The notes: generated from the sequence alone by a model not told the origin. 64,000 nucleotides of DNA from Anaerolineae bacterium (GCA_003327455.1 QOQU01000001.1:1-64000), one strand, 5' to 3'. Numbered from the stretch's first letter, positions 34,883 through 45,559 are shown. Translations and numbers: made by a program.

Positions 34883-36610
34883 TCATTGATATTCTGCTGG
34901 AGGGCGAAACAAGTCTGGCCAGTGTTGCATGGCGCTCAAAATCGCCGAGGCAGCCGTCTGCCCCAGCCCGCAGATCGAAGCGTCGGTCATTGTCCAACCG
35001 ACATCCTGTAAGCGTTCCCAGTCGCCTGGCAGGGGTTTGCCCTGTAGCACCCGCTCCATGATCTCTAACTGGCGTTGCGTTCCCATCTGACAGGGATAAC
35101 ATTTACCGCACGACTCTTCGGCAAAAAAGCGCGCCAGACGGTAGAACGCATCGCGCAGATCACGCTGGGCATTAAACACCGTGATCACCCCGGCGCCCAG
35201 CGGGATTCCCACCTGGCGTAAGCCCTCAAAGCTGAGCGGCACATCCAGATGTTCAGGGGTGGCAAAAGCCCCGGCCGCTCCGCCGATCAGCGCGGCTTGA
35301 AAAGGATGACCATGGCGCATTCCTTGCCCCAGGTCTTCGATCAGATGACGCAGCGGCACCCCCAGAGGCACTTCATAGAGACCCGGGCGGTTGACATCTC
35401 CCGACAGACAAAATAACTTCGGACCGGGCGATTGAGGTGTGCCCAATTGTCGGTATGCCTCTGCACCCATGCGCAGGATCAGCGGCACATTGGCGAGCGT
35501 CTCTACATTATTGATTACGGTCGGCTTCCCGAACAAGCCGTGCGTGGTTGGAAAGGGAGGTTTGAGGCGCGGGAAGCCGCGTTTGCCCTCGATGGATTCA
35601 AACAGGGCGGTCTCCTCCCCACAGATATAAGCCCCTGCGCCGCGGCGGATTTCGATCTCAAAGGAAAAATCGCTTCCCAATATGCGCTCACCCAGCCAGC
35701 CGCCCGCCTGCGCTTCTTCTACGGCGGCTGTCATCACCCGATAGGGCAGCAGGTATTCGCCGCGGATGTAGATGTACCCTTTGCTGGCGCCAATGGCATA
35801 GGCGGCAATCAGCATGCCTTCGAGGATCGCATGAGGATTATCTTCCATGAGGACGCGGTCCTTAAAGGCGCCGGGTTCGGCTTCGTCGGCGTTGCAAACG
35901 ACGTATTTTGGAGTGCCGGGCGCTCTGGCAGCACTTTCCCACTTGAGCCCGGTGGGAAAAGCCGCTCCACCTCGCCCCACCAGACCGGATTGCTTGATGG
36001 TTTCGATAATTGCCGCCGGAGATTGTTTCAACGCCTGCTCAAAAGCCTGATAGCCCTGGTTTTGGCGATATTCTTCCAGGCGTACGGTGGTATGGCGACC
36101 GCATAAAGCGGTCAACAGGCGCACGTCCCCATCCACATAGGTCAGAGGACGCGTGGCAGTGGCAGCGACCAGTTCCTGCCAGGTCTGAGCAGGTGAAGCC
36201 TTTGCTGGCAGGCTCTGCACCAGAACGGCAGGCGCGTGATCGCACAAGCCCAGGCAAGCCGACTTCTCAACCCGCACCGCCGGCGCCTCGCCGCTGACAG
36301 CTTCAGCAGTCTGAAAGACGATCTGCTTGAAGACCGTATCTGCCCCTGCCAGGGCGCAGGCAGGATCGTTACAGACGTGTAAAAAAACCTCTCCCACCGG
36401 CTGACGGTGAAAGAGGGTGTAAAACTCGATCACACCAAACACTTCGGCTAATGGCACGCCCAGGGCGCGCCCAATCTGCGCCGCAACCTGGTCGGAGATG
36501 TAGCCAAAGGCTTCCTGGGCAGCGTGGAGGGCAGGTAATAAAGCGGTGCGTCCGTGGGGAGCCAGGGAAGATAGGGTCGATTCAAAAGAAGAGGGGGTGG
36601 ATTGGCTCAT
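34883..36610 (-). CDS. Fused NuoE-NuoF NADH-binding diaphorase subunit
   Basis: About 575 residues. Residues 1-150 are NuoE-like with a [2Fe-2S] site (CNDPAC and [11 protein letters not shown]). Residues about 160-575 are NuoF-like: FMN/NADH site [41 protein letters not shown] and [15 protein letters not shown], then the [4Fe-4S] motif [10 protein letters not shown] with a distal Cys in ASICGLG. Together with the next two genes it makes a soluble NAD(P)-linked formate dehydrogenase. ATG 36610 is chosen because NuoE homology starts there; longer frames to 36748 add a hydrophobic run not seen in NuoE. Confidence 0.9.
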   Translation of the reverse strand: MSQSTPSSFESTLSSLAPHGRTALLPALHAAQEAFGYISDQVAAQIGRALGVPLAEVFGVIEFYTLFHRQPVGEVFLHVCNDPACALAGADTVFKQIVFQTAEAVSGEAPAVRVEKSACLGLCDHAPAVLVQSLPAKASPAQTWQELVAATATRPLTYVDGDVRLLTALCGRHTTVRLEEYRQNQGYQAFEQALKQSPAAIIETIKQSGLVGRGGAAFPTGLKWESAARAPGTPKYVVCNADEAEPGAFKDRVLMEDNPHAILEGMLIAAYAIGASKGYIYIRGEYLLPYRVMTAAVEEAQAGGWLGERILGSDFSFEIEIRRGAGAYICGEETALFESIEGKRGFPRLKPPFPTTHGLFGKPTVINNVETLANVPLILRMGAEAYRQLGTPQSPGPKLFCLSGDVNRPGLYEVPLGVPLRHLIEDLGQGMRHGHPFQAALIGGAAGAFATPEHLDVPLSFEGLRQVGIPLGAGVITVFNAQRDLRDAFYRLARFFAEESCGKCYPCQMGTQRQLEIMERVLQGKPLPGDWERLQDVGWTMTDASICGLGQTAASAILSAMQHWPDLFRPPAEYQ

Positions 36611-36833
36611 CGCAGATTCGCTCACAATCAGGGAATGGCGATCAAAGATACCTTTAAGTATCCAAATTATAGCAAGAAACCCAAAAAAGCACAGGGTGAT
36701 TTTGAGGGTCGTTCTATCGCCGAGCCTGTCTCCAGCTCTTTTTCGCAATTGCCTGCCCAGCAGTCTTGGCGGACTGAAGTCCTTTCTCAGAACCGGTTCT
36801 TCAGGCTCAGCAATTTGCTCATTGCTTCCATGC

Positions 36834-36839
36834 TATACT
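36834..36839 (+). promoter_or_regulatory. Extended -10 promoter of the thiolase gene
   Basis: TGCTATACT gives a TG-extended -10 (TATACT). No strong -35 is seen. The start would be about 27 bases before the thiolase ATG. Confidence 0.45.
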
Positions 36840-36872
36840 GAAAGATAGAATGATTTGCTAAGGAGGATCAGG

Positions 36873-38006
36873 ATGAGCGAGGTGTTTATTCTATCTGCGG
36901 TGCGCACGCCCATTGGGGTGGGCAAACCCGGTGGGGCGCTCTCCTCTCTTACGCCACTCCATCTGACCGCCCTGGTTTTACAAGAAGTTGTGCGCCGCGC
37001 CGGTCTTGAACCGCGCCAGGTGGAAGATGTCGTGTGGGGATGTGTAACCCCTATTGGTGAACAGGGTGCGAACCTCGCCCGCCTGGCTGTGCTTCAGGCT
37101 GGCTTCCCGGTTGAAATACCGGCGGTAACCCTCAACCGGATGTGCGGTTCCAGCCAGCAAGCCGTTCACTTTGCGGCACAGGCGATCCTGGCTGGCGACA
37201 TGGAGATCGTGGTTGCCGGCGGCACGGAGATCATGTCTCGCGTGCGCATGGGGAGCGATTGGCCGCCCGAATGGCCACCCGATTTCCCCTATCCTCTTGT
37301 CCATCAAGGCCTGAGCGCCGAGTTAATCGCCGAAAAGTGGGGATTGAGCCGTGAAGAAATGGACGACTTCGGCTATCAATCTCACCTCAAAGCAATGCAG
37401 GCGATTCAAAACGGCTGGTTTGCAGAGCAAATCTTGCCCATTCAGCGTCCCGATGGATACCTGGTGAGTCAGGACGAGGGGGTGCGGATGCCTCCCGACC
37501 GCCAGAAGATGGCCTCCCTCAAACCAGCCTTCAAGGAAGACGGCAAAATCACCGCCGGCAACGCCAGTCAGATCAGCGATGGGGTTGGAGCAGTTGTGCT
37601 TGCCTCGGCAAAAGCCGTGGGGCGCTACAACCTGCTGCCTCTGGCACGGCTGGTGGCACGGGTGGTGGTCGGCAGCGATCCGGTGCTGATGTTAGAAGGT
37701 CCCATTCCAGCCACCCGCCAGGTGCTGAAGCGCGCCGCCTTAACCCTGGACGACATGGATGTGATCGAAATCAACGAAGCCTTTGCCTCGGTGGTGCTGG
37801 CATGGCAGCGGGAACTGCAACCCGATCCGCAGCGCGTTAACCCCAATGGAGGGGCAATTGCGCTGGGACATCCCTTAGGAGCTACCGGGGCGGTCCTGAT
37901 GACCAAGTTAGTCTATGAGTTACAGCGCCGGCAGGGGCGCTATGGTTTGCAGACCATGTGCATCGGGCACGGCATGGCAACGGCAACCATCCTTGAGCGC
38001 GTTTGA
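36873..38006 (+). CDS. Thiolase (acetyl-CoA C-acetyltransferase family)
   Basis: 377 residues. The acyl-accepting cysteine is in NRMCGSSQQAVHFAAQ near residue 90, the active-site His in NPNGGAIALGHPLGATGA, and the C-terminal catalytic segment reads CIGHGMATATI. GGTEIMSRVRMGSD and VIEINEAFASVVLAW are other family blocks. It either condenses two acetyl-CoA or cleaves 3-ketoacyl-CoA; direction is not readable. AAGGAGG precedes ATG 36873. The gene stands alone, divergent from the formate dehydrogenase operon. Confidence 0.9.
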   Translation: MSEVFILSAVRTPIGVGKPGGALSSLTPLHLTALVLQEVVRRAGLEPRQVEDVVWGCVTPIGEQGANLARLAVLQAGFPVEIPAVTLNRMCGSSQQAVHFAAQAILAGDMEIVVAGGTEIMSRVRMGSDWPPEWPPDFPYPLVHQGLSAELIAEKWGLSREEMDDFGYQSHLKAMQAIQNGWFAEQILPIQRPDGYLVSQDEGVRMPPDRQKMASLKPAFKEDGKITAGNASQISDGVGAVVLASAKAVGRYNLLPLARLVARVVVGSDPVLMLEGPIPATRQVLKRAALTLDDMDVIEINEAFASVVLAWQRELQPDPQRVNPNGGAIALGHPLGATGAVLMTKLVYELQRRQGRYGLQTMCIGHGMATATILERV

Positions 38007-38285
38007 AGACGTTTTCGGTGAGTGAGTGAGCGGGCTGAAGCCTGCCTCACTTCGTGGAAGCCTTGCAGGCTGACGGAATGAAGGGGAAAAGTCGAATGGA
38101 CAAATTAGGGAATTTTGCGCAAGACGATTGCAGAGAAGGATGGCAAAATCAGCAATCGGAGGTATGACGGAGACAGGTTGGATAATCTGGAAGGAATTTG
38201 CTCTCGCTGAAAGCTCGGAATACACTAGACCTGAAAGAGCAACTTTCCTTGTTTAACTTTTTCTAATCCTCTGGAGAATTTTGCA

Positions 38286-38468
38286 ATGGACCCTGACGAA
38301 GAATTTATGATGTGGTTTCCTCCGCCCCTGGATGAACTTGAGGAAGAAGAAGGAGAACCGCCCCCACGCAAACCTTCCCCGACAGAAATGATTCTGTGGA
38401 AATTTTTTTGTTACATCATGATTTTTTACTGTATTATGTCTGGCTTGTTATTCCTGTTTAAGCGCTGA
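38286..38468 (+). CDS. Small single-span membrane protein
   Basis: 60 residues. An acidic, Pro-rich N-terminus (PPPLDELEEEEGEPPPRK) is followed by one hydrophobic helix (FFCYIMIFYCIMSGLLFLF) and a basic KR end, giving N-out or N-in by charge rules unclear. GGAG lies nine bases before the ATG. Function unknown. The 38007-38285 gap before it has only a diverged GGCTGAAGCC/GCAGGCT hairpin repeat near 38033-38076. Confidence 0.5.
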   Translation: MDPDEEFMMWFPPPLDELEEEEGEPPPRKPSPTEMILWKFFCYIMIFYCIMSGLLFLFKR

Positions 38469-38484
38469 TGACCGCAGCGGAATA

Positions 38485-38528
38485 TGACTCCCCTCGCCCT
38501 GTGGGAGAGGGGCCGGGGGTGAGGGATA
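38485..38528. repeat. Copy of the G+C hairpin repeat
   Basis: CTCCCCTCGCCCTGTGGGAG then GGGGGTGAGGG, just upstream of folK. Same family as 13395-13955. Confidence 0.75.
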
Positions 38529-38585
38529 AAAAAACTCCCTCTATTTCGCTGATTTTGGCTCAAATTGGGGTTAAAATAAAACCCC

Positions 38586-39071
38586 ATGAAGCGTAAAAAG
38601 CACGTTGTCTATCTGGCATTGGGCACCAATCTGGGCGACCGCATGGCCAATCTCCGCCAGGCTCTGGGCTATCTGCCGCCAGCCGTGGAGGTCGAGATTG
38701 GTTCGAGCGTCTATGAGACCCCACCGTGGGGCTATCTCGACCAGCCTCCTTTCTACAATCAGGTTGTGCGCGCCGTGACCGACCTTTCTCCTCAGGCTTT
38801 ATTGGCTTATCTCAAAGAAATCGAGCAGCGTCTGGGGCGCAGCGAAACAATCCGTAACGGACCTCGCCCGATTGACATCGATATCTTATTCTATGATGAT
38901 TTAGAACTGGAAATGCCTCAACTGGAAATTCCTCACCCACGCATGGAAGGACGGGCGTTCGTGTGGGTGCCACTGGCAGAAATCGCCCCAGATTTGATCC
39001 ATCCCAAACTGGGAAAAACTGCCGTTCAAGTGGTCAGCGAACTGGACTGCAGTGGTATTCATGCAGTGTGA
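38586..39071 (+). CDS. folK: 6-hydroxymethyl-7,8-dihydropterin pyrophosphokinase
   Basis: 161 residues. HPPK transfers pyrophosphate from ATP to the pterin in folate synthesis. LALGTNLGDRMANLRQAL, YETPPWGYLDQPPFYNQV, the metal-binding RNGPRPIDIDILFYDD and EIPHPRMEGRAFVWVPLAEI are diagnostic. folP follows after one small gene, so the pathway steps are clustered. Confidence 0.94.
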   Translation: MKRKKHVVYLALGTNLGDRMANLRQALGYLPPAVEVEIGSSVYETPPWGYLDQPPFYNQVVRAVTDLSPQALLAYLKEIEQRLGRSETIRNGPRPIDIDILFYDDLELEMPQLEIPHPRMEGRAFVWVPLAEIAPDLIHPKLGKTAVQVVSELDCSGIHAV

Positions 39072-39110
39072 GCGTTCGTACAGAGAGATGATCGATCAGG
39101 AGAGTGAAAG

Positions 39111-39536
39111 ATGGCAGAACCCCCAATCAAACCTTTGAAATGGCAACCCGAACCCGGCATCGGCTACACCGTGCAACGGCGACCGGATGGCGGCATGCAT
39201 TACGTGTTCACCGATGTCAATGAAAAAACTTTGCGTCACTGGCGCGAGTTTTCCCTGCAACACTTGCTGGACTCTGACCGCCTGACCCGCAACCTGTATG
39301 ACCTGCGAGCCGTCAAAAAGGTGCCTCCCGAAGCCATTCAGGTCGCCCTGGAGTTGAACACCGATCCGGCCGCGCGCAACATCCGGGTAGCGGTGGTGGT
39401 TGAAAACGAAGAAGTGCGTCGCGCCATCGAGGAAATCGAAGCTCTCACCGTGCCGGCCGGAGTAGAGTTGGGCATTTTTACCCAAATCGATGAAGCTGAG
39501 GCCTGGCTCAGCCGCCCGCTCACCCAATTGATCTAG
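39111..39536 (+). CDS. Uncharacterised SpoIIAA/STAS-like protein
   Basis: 141 residues. A mixed alpha/beta protein with WREFSLQHLLDSDRLTRNLYDLRAVKKVP and NIRVAVVVENEEVRRAIEEIEA, resembling SpoIIAA-like STAS/Lipid-carrier folds seen in small bacterial proteins, but the match is weak. It sits between folK and folP, 39 bases after the first and 15 before the second, so it is likely co-transcribed. It has no obvious folate role. Confidence 0.5.
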   Translation: MAEPPIKPLKWQPEPGIGYTVQRRPDGGMHYVFTDVNEKTLRHWREFSLQHLLDSDRLTRNLYDLRAVKKVPPEAIQVALELNTDPAARNIRVAVVVENEEVRRAIEEIEALTVPAGVELGIFTQIDEAEAWLSRPLTQLI

Positions 39537-39551
39537 GAATGCGCCCGGCGT

Positions 39552-40475
39552 ATGGAGACACTCAAAGCCTCCCGTTTGCAAATCGGAAAACACCTCTTCG
39601 AGTGGGGCAAACGCACGTACATCATGGGAATCCTCAATGTCACACCGGATAGCTTTTCCGGCGATGGCTTGCTCAAAGAAGAAGGAGATTTTGTCTCGCG
39701 CGCCCTCGCTCAAGCGCGGCGTTTTGTGGCTGCCGGAGCAGATATTCTGGACATCGGCGGGGAGAGCACACGACCCGGCTCACAGCCCATCAGCGCGGCC
39801 GAAGAGTTGGAACACGTCCTGCCTGTCCTGCGGGCGGTGACACAAGAACTGGATGTGCCGGTTTCGATCGACACCTACAAAGCTGCCGTCGCCGAAGCCG
39901 CCTTGCAGGCGGGTGCCGTGATTGTAAACGATGTGTGGGGGTTTCATGCCGACCCGGCGATCGCCGAGGTTGCCGCCCGCCATCAAGCGGCAGTGATCTT
40001 GATGCACAACCGCAGCTCCTGGGCGCATGCCGAGATCAAAGAGAAACTGGGCGGGCGCTATGTCGGCATTCCCTACGACAACCTGATCGCCGACATCCAA
40101 CGCGAACTGCTGGAAAGCGTCGCCATTGCTCATGCAGCCGGCATCCCCGATGAGCGCATCATCCTCGACCCAGGCATCGGCTTTGGCAAGTCCACCGAGC
40201 AAAACCTGGAACTGGTGGACCGGCTGAACGAGATTCGCGCTCTGGGCTATCCGATCCTCTATGGCCCTTCGCGCAAATCTTTTATCGGTTATACCCTCGA
40301 TTTACCTCCCGATCAACGCCTCGAAGGTACTGCTGCGGCGGTGGCAGTGGGCATCGTGCGGGGCGCCGACATCGTGCGCGTCCATGATGTCGAAGCCATG
40401 AGCCGCGTTGCCCGCATGACCGATGCCATCGTGCGCCGTTCCGTTGCAGAGCCAATCCCAAAGGAGCAAAGATGA
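39552..40475 (+). CDS. folP: Dihydropteroate synthase
   Basis: 307 residues. It condenses the pterin pyrophosphate with p-aminobenzoate. [68 protein letters not shown] and GPSRKSFIG are the TIM-barrel motifs. The longer first loop (LLKEEGD) is normal. Its stop overlaps acnA by four bases. Confidence 0.94.
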   Translation: METLKASRLQIGKHLFEWGKRTYIMGILNVTPDSFSGDGLLKEEGDFVSRALAQARRFVAAGADILDIGGESTRPGSQPISAAEELEHVLPVLRAVTQELDVPVSIDTYKAAVAEAALQAGAVIVNDVWGFHADPAIAEVAARHQAAVILMHNRSSWAHAEIKEKLGGRYVGIPYDNLIADIQRELLESVAIAHAAGIPDERIILDPGIGFGKSTEQNLELVDRLNEIRALGYPILYGPSRKSFIGYTLDLPPDQRLEGTAAAVAVGIVRGADIVRVHDVEAMSRVARMTDAIVRRSVAEPIPKEQR

Positions 40476-43192
40476 CAGACAGAGATGAGTTTGGTATTCG
40501 TCAGGTTCTGAGGACTTCTTCCGCTGAGCTGGTTTATTACAGTTTACCGTTATTGGAAAAACAGGGACTCACCCAACTGGATCGCCTGCCTTATTCCATC
40601 CGCATCCTTTTGGAAGCGGTAGCGCGTAATTGCAATCAAACGGAAATCACATCTGAAGATGTGATCCATCTGGCACGCTGGCAACCTCAACAAAGCGAAC
40701 GTCCCAATTTACCCTTCCGCCCGGCGCGGGTCATTATGCAGGATTTCACCGGCGTGCCGGCAATTGTTGACTTGGCAGCCATGCGGTCAGCCGTCCAACG
40801 TCTGAAAGGCAATCCGCAGCGCATCAATCCTCAGGTGCCGGTTGATCTGGTTATTGACCATTCGGTGCAGGTGGATTTCTTCGCCAACGCCGATGCTTTA
40901 CAACGCAATGCTGAACTGGAATTTCAGCGTAACCGCGAACGCTACGAGTTCCTCAGTTGGGGACAGAAAGCCTTTCGCAATTTCCGCGTTGTGCCGCCGG
41001 CGACCGGAATCGTCCACCAGGTGAACCTGGAATATCTGGCGGAAGTGGTGATGGTTGTCGAGCAGGATGGCCGGCTGATTGCCTTACCGGATACCCTGGT
41101 AGGCACCGATTCGCACACAACGATGATCAACGGTTTGGGCGTTGTCGGATGGGGCGTGGGCGGCATAGAAGCCGAAGCGGCCATGTTAGGCATTCCTATT
41201 GATCTCAGCACGCCCGATGTGGTCGGTTTCAGGCTGGTTGGAGAACTGCGCCCAGGCGTTACCGCCACCGACCTGACCCTGACCATCACCCAGATTCTCC
41301 GCCAGCACGGCGTAGTCGAAAAGTTTGTCGAGTTCTTTGGTCCTGGGGTGGATCGGCTCTCCTTACCCGACCGGGCAACCATCGCCAACATGGCGCCGGA
41401 ATACGGCGCTACCATCGGTTATTTCCCCGTTGATGCTGAGACCCTGCGCTATCTGACTGCCACCGGGCGCAGCGCCGAACTGGTCGAGCGGGTGGAACGA
41501 TATACCAAAGAGCAAGGGCTCTTCCGCACCAACTCCGCTCCCGAACCACAGTACAGTGAGATTATTGAACTGGATCTGTCCACCATCGAGCCCAGCGTAG
41601 CCGGACCCAAGCGCCCGCAAGACCGCCTGCCTTTACAGGCGGTCAAGGAGTCGTTTGCCAGGGCACTGGTTGCGCCCATCAGCGAACGCGGTTATGCCCT
41701 ACCGCCGGCGGAGGTGGAAGCGCGCGCAGTTCTGGGTGTCAACGGCGGTAGCATCGAACTGAAACACGGATCGGTCGTCATTGCTGCCATTACCTCCTGC
41801 ACCAACACCTCCAACCCATCGGTAATGGTGGCAGCTGGCTTGCTGGCAAAGAAAGCCGTAGAACGAGGGCTAAGGGTAAAACCTTACGTGAAGACCAGTC
41901 TGGCGCCGGGTTCGCGAGTGGTGACGGAATATCTGGAGAAAGCCGGCTTACTCGAGCCGCTGGCTGAATTAGGCTTTAATGTGGTTGGTTATGGATGCAC
42001 CACCTGTATTGGCAACTCCGGGCCTTTGCCCGGCGAGTTGGTCAAGGCGATCACAACCGCCAATCTGGTTGCAGCAGCGGTTCTTTCCGGGAATCGCAAC
42101 TTCGAAGGCCGCGTCCATCCCTACGTGCGCGCCAATTTTCTCGCTTCGCCGCCCTTAGTGGTGGCTTATGCCCTCGCCGGTAGCGTGGAGGTTGACCTGA
42201 CCAGCGAACCGCTGGGCGTTGACCGGCAGGGCAAGCCAGTCTACCTTGCCGACATCTGGCCCTCGGAGCAGGAGATTCAAGAAACCATCGCCCAAACCTT
42301 GAGCGCCGAACTGTTCCGTGAAAAATATGCCGATGTCTTCAACGGCAACCGCACCTGGAACGCCATCGCCGAACGCTATGGTGAACAGGTCAGTGCGGTA
42401 TATCCCTGGGATGAACAATCCACCTACATTCAAGAACCGCCGTTCTTTGAAGACTTCACGCCTCAACCGGGAGCGCTTCAAGACCTCCAGGCCGCCCGCG
42501 TGCTGGTCTTCCTGGGCGATTCGATCACTACCGATCACATCTCCCCGGCGGGGGCAATTCCGGTCGAGTCGCCTGCCGGCAAATATTTGATCGAACGCGG
42601 CGTGCAAGCGCGCGATTTCAACTCCTATGGGGCACGGCGCGGCAACGACCGCGTTATGACGCGCGGCACCTTTGCCAATATCCGCTTGAAGAACCGCCTG
42701 CTGCCGGGCGTGGAGGGAGGCTATACGGTTCACTTTCCCGAAAGACAGCAGATGTCCATTTATGAGGCTGCAATGAGATATCGCGAGGAAGGTGTTCCGC
42801 TGATTGTCCTGGCAGGCAAAGAATACGGCAGCGGCTCCAGCCGCGACTGGGCAGCCAAAGGCACGCGCCTGTTGGGCGTTCGAGCGGTGCTGGCAGAAAG
42901 TTTTGAGCGGATTCACCGCTCAAATCTGGTAGGGATGGGCGTATTGCCCTTGCAATTCCTGCCCGGCGAGAACGCCGATCAACTTGGCTTAGATGGCAGT
43001 GAAATCTTCACCATCCAGGGCATCGCCGAACCCTCGCCGAACAAGCGGGTTGAGGTGGTGGCGAAAAAGGAAAGTGGTAATGAAATTCATTTTCAGGCGA
43101 TTGCGCGTCTGAACACCTCCGGTGAAGTACAGATTTATCAGCACGGCGGCATCCTCCCCTTTGTCTTGCGGCGTCTGTTAGGATGGGCGTAG
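40472..43192 (+). CDS. acnA: Aconitate hydratase
   Basis: 906 residues, the AcnA/IRP type. Citrate-isocitrate interconversion in the TCA cycle. Cluster cysteines are in [12 protein letters not shown] and [11 protein letters not shown]; the substrate Arg/Ser motif is [12 protein letters not shown]. The SWIVEL domain (about 700-860) opens [22 protein letters not shown] precedes the ATG. It starts inside the last codon of folP (ATGA), an unusual pairing with folate genes. Confidence 0.95.
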   Translation: MTDRDEFGIRQVLRTSSAELVYYSLPLLEKQGLTQLDRLPYSIRILLEAVARNCNQTEITSEDVIHLARWQPQQSERPNLPFRPARVIMQDFTGVPAIVDLAAMRSAVQRLKGNPQRINPQVPVDLVIDHSVQVDFFANADALQRNAELEFQRNRERYEFLSWGQKAFRNFRVVPPATGIVHQVNLEYLAEVVMVVEQDGRLIALPDTLVGTDSHTTMINGLGVVGWGVGGIEAEAAMLGIPIDLSTPDVVGFRLVGELRPGVTATDLTLTITQILRQHGVVEKFVEFFGPGVDRLSLPDRATIANMAPEYGATIGYFPVDAETLRYLTATGRSAELVERVERYTKEQGLFRTNSAPEPQYSEIIELDLSTIEPSVAGPKRPQDRLPLQAVKESFARALVAPISERGYALPPAEVEARAVLGVNGGSIELKHGSVVIAAITSCTNTSNPSVMVAAGLLAKKAVERGLRVKPYVKTSLAPGSRVVTEYLEKAGLLEPLAELGFNVVGYGCTTCIGNSGPLPGELVKAITTANLVAAAVLSGNRNFEGRVHPYVRANFLASPPLVVAYALAGSVEVDLTSEPLGVDRQGKPVYLADIWPSEQEIQETIAQTLSAELFREKYADVFNGNRTWNAIAERYGEQVSAVYPWDEQSTYIQEPPFFEDFTPQPGALQDLQAARVLVFLGDSITTDHISPAGAIPVESPAGKYLIERGVQARDFNSYGARRGNDRVMTRGTFANIRLKNRLLPGVEGGYTVHFPERQQMSIYEAAMRYREEGVPLIVLAGKEYGSGSSRDWAAKGTRLLGVRAVLAESFERIHRSNLVGMGVLPLQFLPGENADQLGLDGSEIFTIQGIAEPSPNKRVEVVAKKESGNEIHFQAIARLNTSGEVQIYQHGGILPFVLRRLLGWA

Positions 43193-43216
43193 GCAATGCA
43201 AAGAGCCTTTAAGGCA

Positions 43217-43254
43217 GCGAAGCGGTAAGACAGATCAGGTGCTTACCGCTTCGC
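43217..43254. terminator. Perfect 13-bp inverted repeat between convergent acnA and ssb
   Basis: GCGAAGCGGTAAG and CTTACCGCTTCGC flank a 12-base loop. On the plus strand it is followed by AAAAAA, so no U-run forms for acnA; on the minus strand the U-run stands before the stem. It may stop both convergent transcripts by structure alone. Confidence 0.5.
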
Positions 43255-43280
43255 AAAAAAGGGGTGCAGAAAGAAAAGTG

Positions 43281-43667
43281 CTACTCCGTATCGGCGCTAA
43301 CTTCCTCCTCTTCTTCGATAACCGGTTCTTCTTCCTTGCGTTTACGGTCGAGGATTTGCATTTGTTTGGCAATCACGCGCGTGACATAGCGGGTGACTCC
43401 ATTTTGCTCAAAGCGATGGGTGCGCAATTTCCCCTCGATGTACACCAAGCGTCCTTTGCTAAGGTATTGTTCACAAATATCACCCAATTTGCCCCAAACT
43501 TCGATGTTGAACCAATCGGTCGTCTCACGGGTCTCGCCATTTTTATCGCGCCAGCGTTGCCCCACTGCCAGGGTAAAACTGGTCACCTTCTTCCCGCCCG
43601 GCGTATAATGCGCGGTGGGCTTGTTGCCTAAACGACCGATCAACTGTACGCGATTCAATGCTGGCAT
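43281..43667 (-). CDS. ssb: Single-stranded DNA-binding protein
   Basis: 128 residues, one OB fold (about 1-105): NRVQLIGRLGNKPTAHYTPG, FTLAVGQRWRDKNGE, TDWFNIEVWGKLGDICEQYLSKGRLVYIEG. The tail is acidic (EEEPVIEEEEEVSADTE) and lacks the common DDDIPF end that binds partner proteins. It is shorter than typical SSB, so it may be a second copy. ATG 43667 is preferred to 43682. Confidence 0.88.
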   Translation of the reverse strand: MPALNRVQLIGRLGNKPTAHYTPGGKKVTSFTLAVGQRWRDKNGETRETTDWFNIEVWGKLGDICEQYLSKGRLVYIEGKLRTHRFEQNGVTRYVTRVIAKQMQILDRKRKEEEPVIEEEEEVSADTE

Positions 43668-43830
43668 CTTCCTGTCCTCCATCTATAGAAAGTGAAAATG
43701 AACCCTATCAATACTGTACCCGCGACAGACTGTTCTGTCAAGCGTCAATGGGGGAGTTGTATGTAAATCCCCTTTTCTTGTTCGCCAAAGGCTGGTATCC
43801 TTAGAGGAGAAAATCAACGGAGAGGTGTCC

Positions 43831-44481
43831 ATGTATCTTGCAATCGAAGGCGTCATTGGGGTTGGGAAGACCACGCTGGCGCGGCTTCTACAACCCATCT
43901 TTGAAGCCAACCTTTTATTAGAAGTCTTTGAAGAGAATCCTTTCCTTTCCAGTTTTTACGCTGACCGGCAACGCTATGCTTTTCAGACGCAAATCTTCTT
44001 TTTGCTCAGCCGTTACCGCCAACAACATCAGGCAGTCCCCCAACTATTAGCCACTGGCAAACCGTTGATCGCCGATTACACCTTTGAAAAAGACGCCCTG
44101 TTCGCCCGCATCAACCTGCAGGGTGACGAACTGGAGATGTACCACCGCGTGCACGAAGCCCTGGCGGAGAAAATCCCCCTGCCGCAATTGGTGGTTTATT
44201 TACGCGCCGACGTGGATGTGTTGATGCAACGCATCGCCCTGCGCGACCGTCCATATGAGCGCAACATGGAGCGATCCTATATCGAGCAATTGTGCGCAGC
44301 TTACGATCAACATTTCCTCAGCAACCGCAGGGCAGACAGTTCGCCCGTATTGATGGTGGACACCAACCATCTCGATATCATTCGCAATCCTCAAGACCTC
44401 AACAGCGTTGTCGAACGCATCCGCCAGGCATTACGCCTGTCTCCCTTCCAGGCCGAACTACCCTTACCGATCGAGGGATAA
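43831..44481 (+). CDS. Deoxynucleoside kinase (dAK/dGK family)
   Basis: 216 residues. P-loop EGVIGVGKTTLARLL, the substrate block NPFLSSFYADRQRYAFQTQI, ADYTFEKDALFA (DRS-like region), and the LID arginines RDRPYERNMERSYIEQL. It salvages purine deoxynucleosides in Gram-positive relatives. GGAGAGG precedes ATG 43831. Five bases separate it from the nucleotidyltransferase that follows. Confidence 0.85.
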   Translation: MYLAIEGVIGVGKTTLARLLQPIFEANLLLEVFEENPFLSSFYADRQRYAFQTQIFFLLSRYRQQHQAVPQLLATGKPLIADYTFEKDALFARINLQGDELEMYHRVHEALAEKIPLPQLVVYLRADVDVLMQRIALRDRPYERNMERSYIEQLCAAYDQHFLSNRRADSSPVLMVDTNHLDIIRNPQDLNSVVERIRQALRLSPFQAELPLPIEG

Positions 44482-44486
44482 CTGCC

Positions 44487-45488
44487 ATGCGGATTAACCC
44501 AGAGAGCATTTTAGAAATCGCCCACGAGACCGTCGAGCAGCGCCTGCGCAGCGACCCCACAATTCTGGCTGCCTATCTGTGCGGGGCGACCCTGGAAGAG
44601 GATTTTCTACTGGGCGGAACCATGGATATCGATATCGTACTGATCCATATTGATCAGGTGACCCCACCGCGCGAGATCATCCGTTTGACCGATGAGGTGC
44701 ATATCGATCTCGCCCACCACCCGCAAAAGCAATATGAACCTCCGCGCGCCCTGCGCACCCATCCCTGGCTTGGACCGACCCTGTTCGACTGCAAACCTCT
44801 TCATGATCGGAGACACATCCTGGATTTCATCCAGGCAAGCGTGCGGGGCATGTTCAACAATCCTCAAACGGTGCTGGGGCGTGCCCGTCCTCAGGCAGAA
44901 CACGCCCGTCAGATGTGGTTCGAACTGAAAGACCTCAAAGAAAACGTGGGGGTAAGAGAAATGCGCCTGTACTTCAAAGCCCTGGAACACGCCGCCAACG
45001 CCATTGCCTTGCTGAGCGGCGACCCATTAACCGAACGGCGCTTTCTGGTCAATTTCAGCCAGCGCGCCGCGGCGCTCGGAGAGCCGGGCCTGACAGCAGG
45101 TTTGATCGGACTGCTGGGAGGGGCAAACGCCGGGCGAGAAACCCTGCTGGACTGGCTTTCCCGGTGGGAAGAAGCGTACAAAACCTTACCTGCCGAGCCT
45201 CAGTCGGTCGCTATCCATGCGGCGCGCTTCGCTTACTACCAGCGCGCCCTGCAAGCCCTGATCGAGGGCAGTGAACCTCGTTTCGCTCTGTGGCCACTGT
45301 TGAGCACCTGGCTCGAAATGGTCAATGAGATGGGGTCAGATTCGATTGCCGCGCAAGGGTGGCAAGAAGTTACCGCCCAGTTAGGGTTGAGGGAGGGCGA
45401 TTTCTGCCAGCGCATCGAAGCTTTTGATGCCTTTCTCGATCGGGTGGAGGAAACCATCGAGCAATGGGCACAGCGCAACGGTGCCTGA
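44487..45488 (+). CDS. Nucleotidyltransferase-domain protein, no known function
   Basis: 333 residues. YLCGATLEEDFLLGGTMDIDIVLI resembles the nucleotidyltransferase motif (G(S/A)-x-DxD), followed by DEVHIDLAHHPQKQY. The remaining 200 residues are helical, with LKENVGVREMRLYFKALEHAANAIALLSG like HEPN-type helices. A kinase upstream by five bases suggests a nucleotide substrate, but function is not readable. Longer upstream frames are rejected because they overlap the kinase. Confidence 0.62.
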   Translation: MRINPESILEIAHETVEQRLRSDPTILAAYLCGATLEEDFLLGGTMDIDIVLIHIDQVTPPREIIRLTDEVHIDLAHHPQKQYEPPRALRTHPWLGPTLFDCKPLHDRRHILDFIQASVRGMFNNPQTVLGRARPQAEHARQMWFELKDLKENVGVREMRLYFKALEHAANAIALLSGDPLTERRFLVNFSQRAAALGEPGLTAGLIGLLGGANAGRETLLDWLSRWEEAYKTLPAEPQSVAIHAARFAYYQRALQALIEGSEPRFALWPLLSTWLEMVNEMGSDSIAAQGWQEVTAQLGLREGDFCQRIEAFDAFLDRVEETIEQWAQRNGA

Positions 45489-45490
45489 AA

Positions 45491-45506
45491 TGTTTCACGT
45501 GAAACG
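45491..45506. promoter_or_regulatory. parS: parS-like ParB binding site, copy 1
   Basis: TGTTTCACGTGAAACG holds the palindrome GTTTCACGTGAAAC, matching the bacterial parS consensus (TGTTTCACGTGAAACA) at 15 of 16 bases. It begins three bases after the preceding stop codon. Confidence 0.85.
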
Positions 45507-45559
45507 ATTTTTCTGCCGGCAACCCTTGCGTAATGAGCGCAGTGCAATAGTGCCCGACA

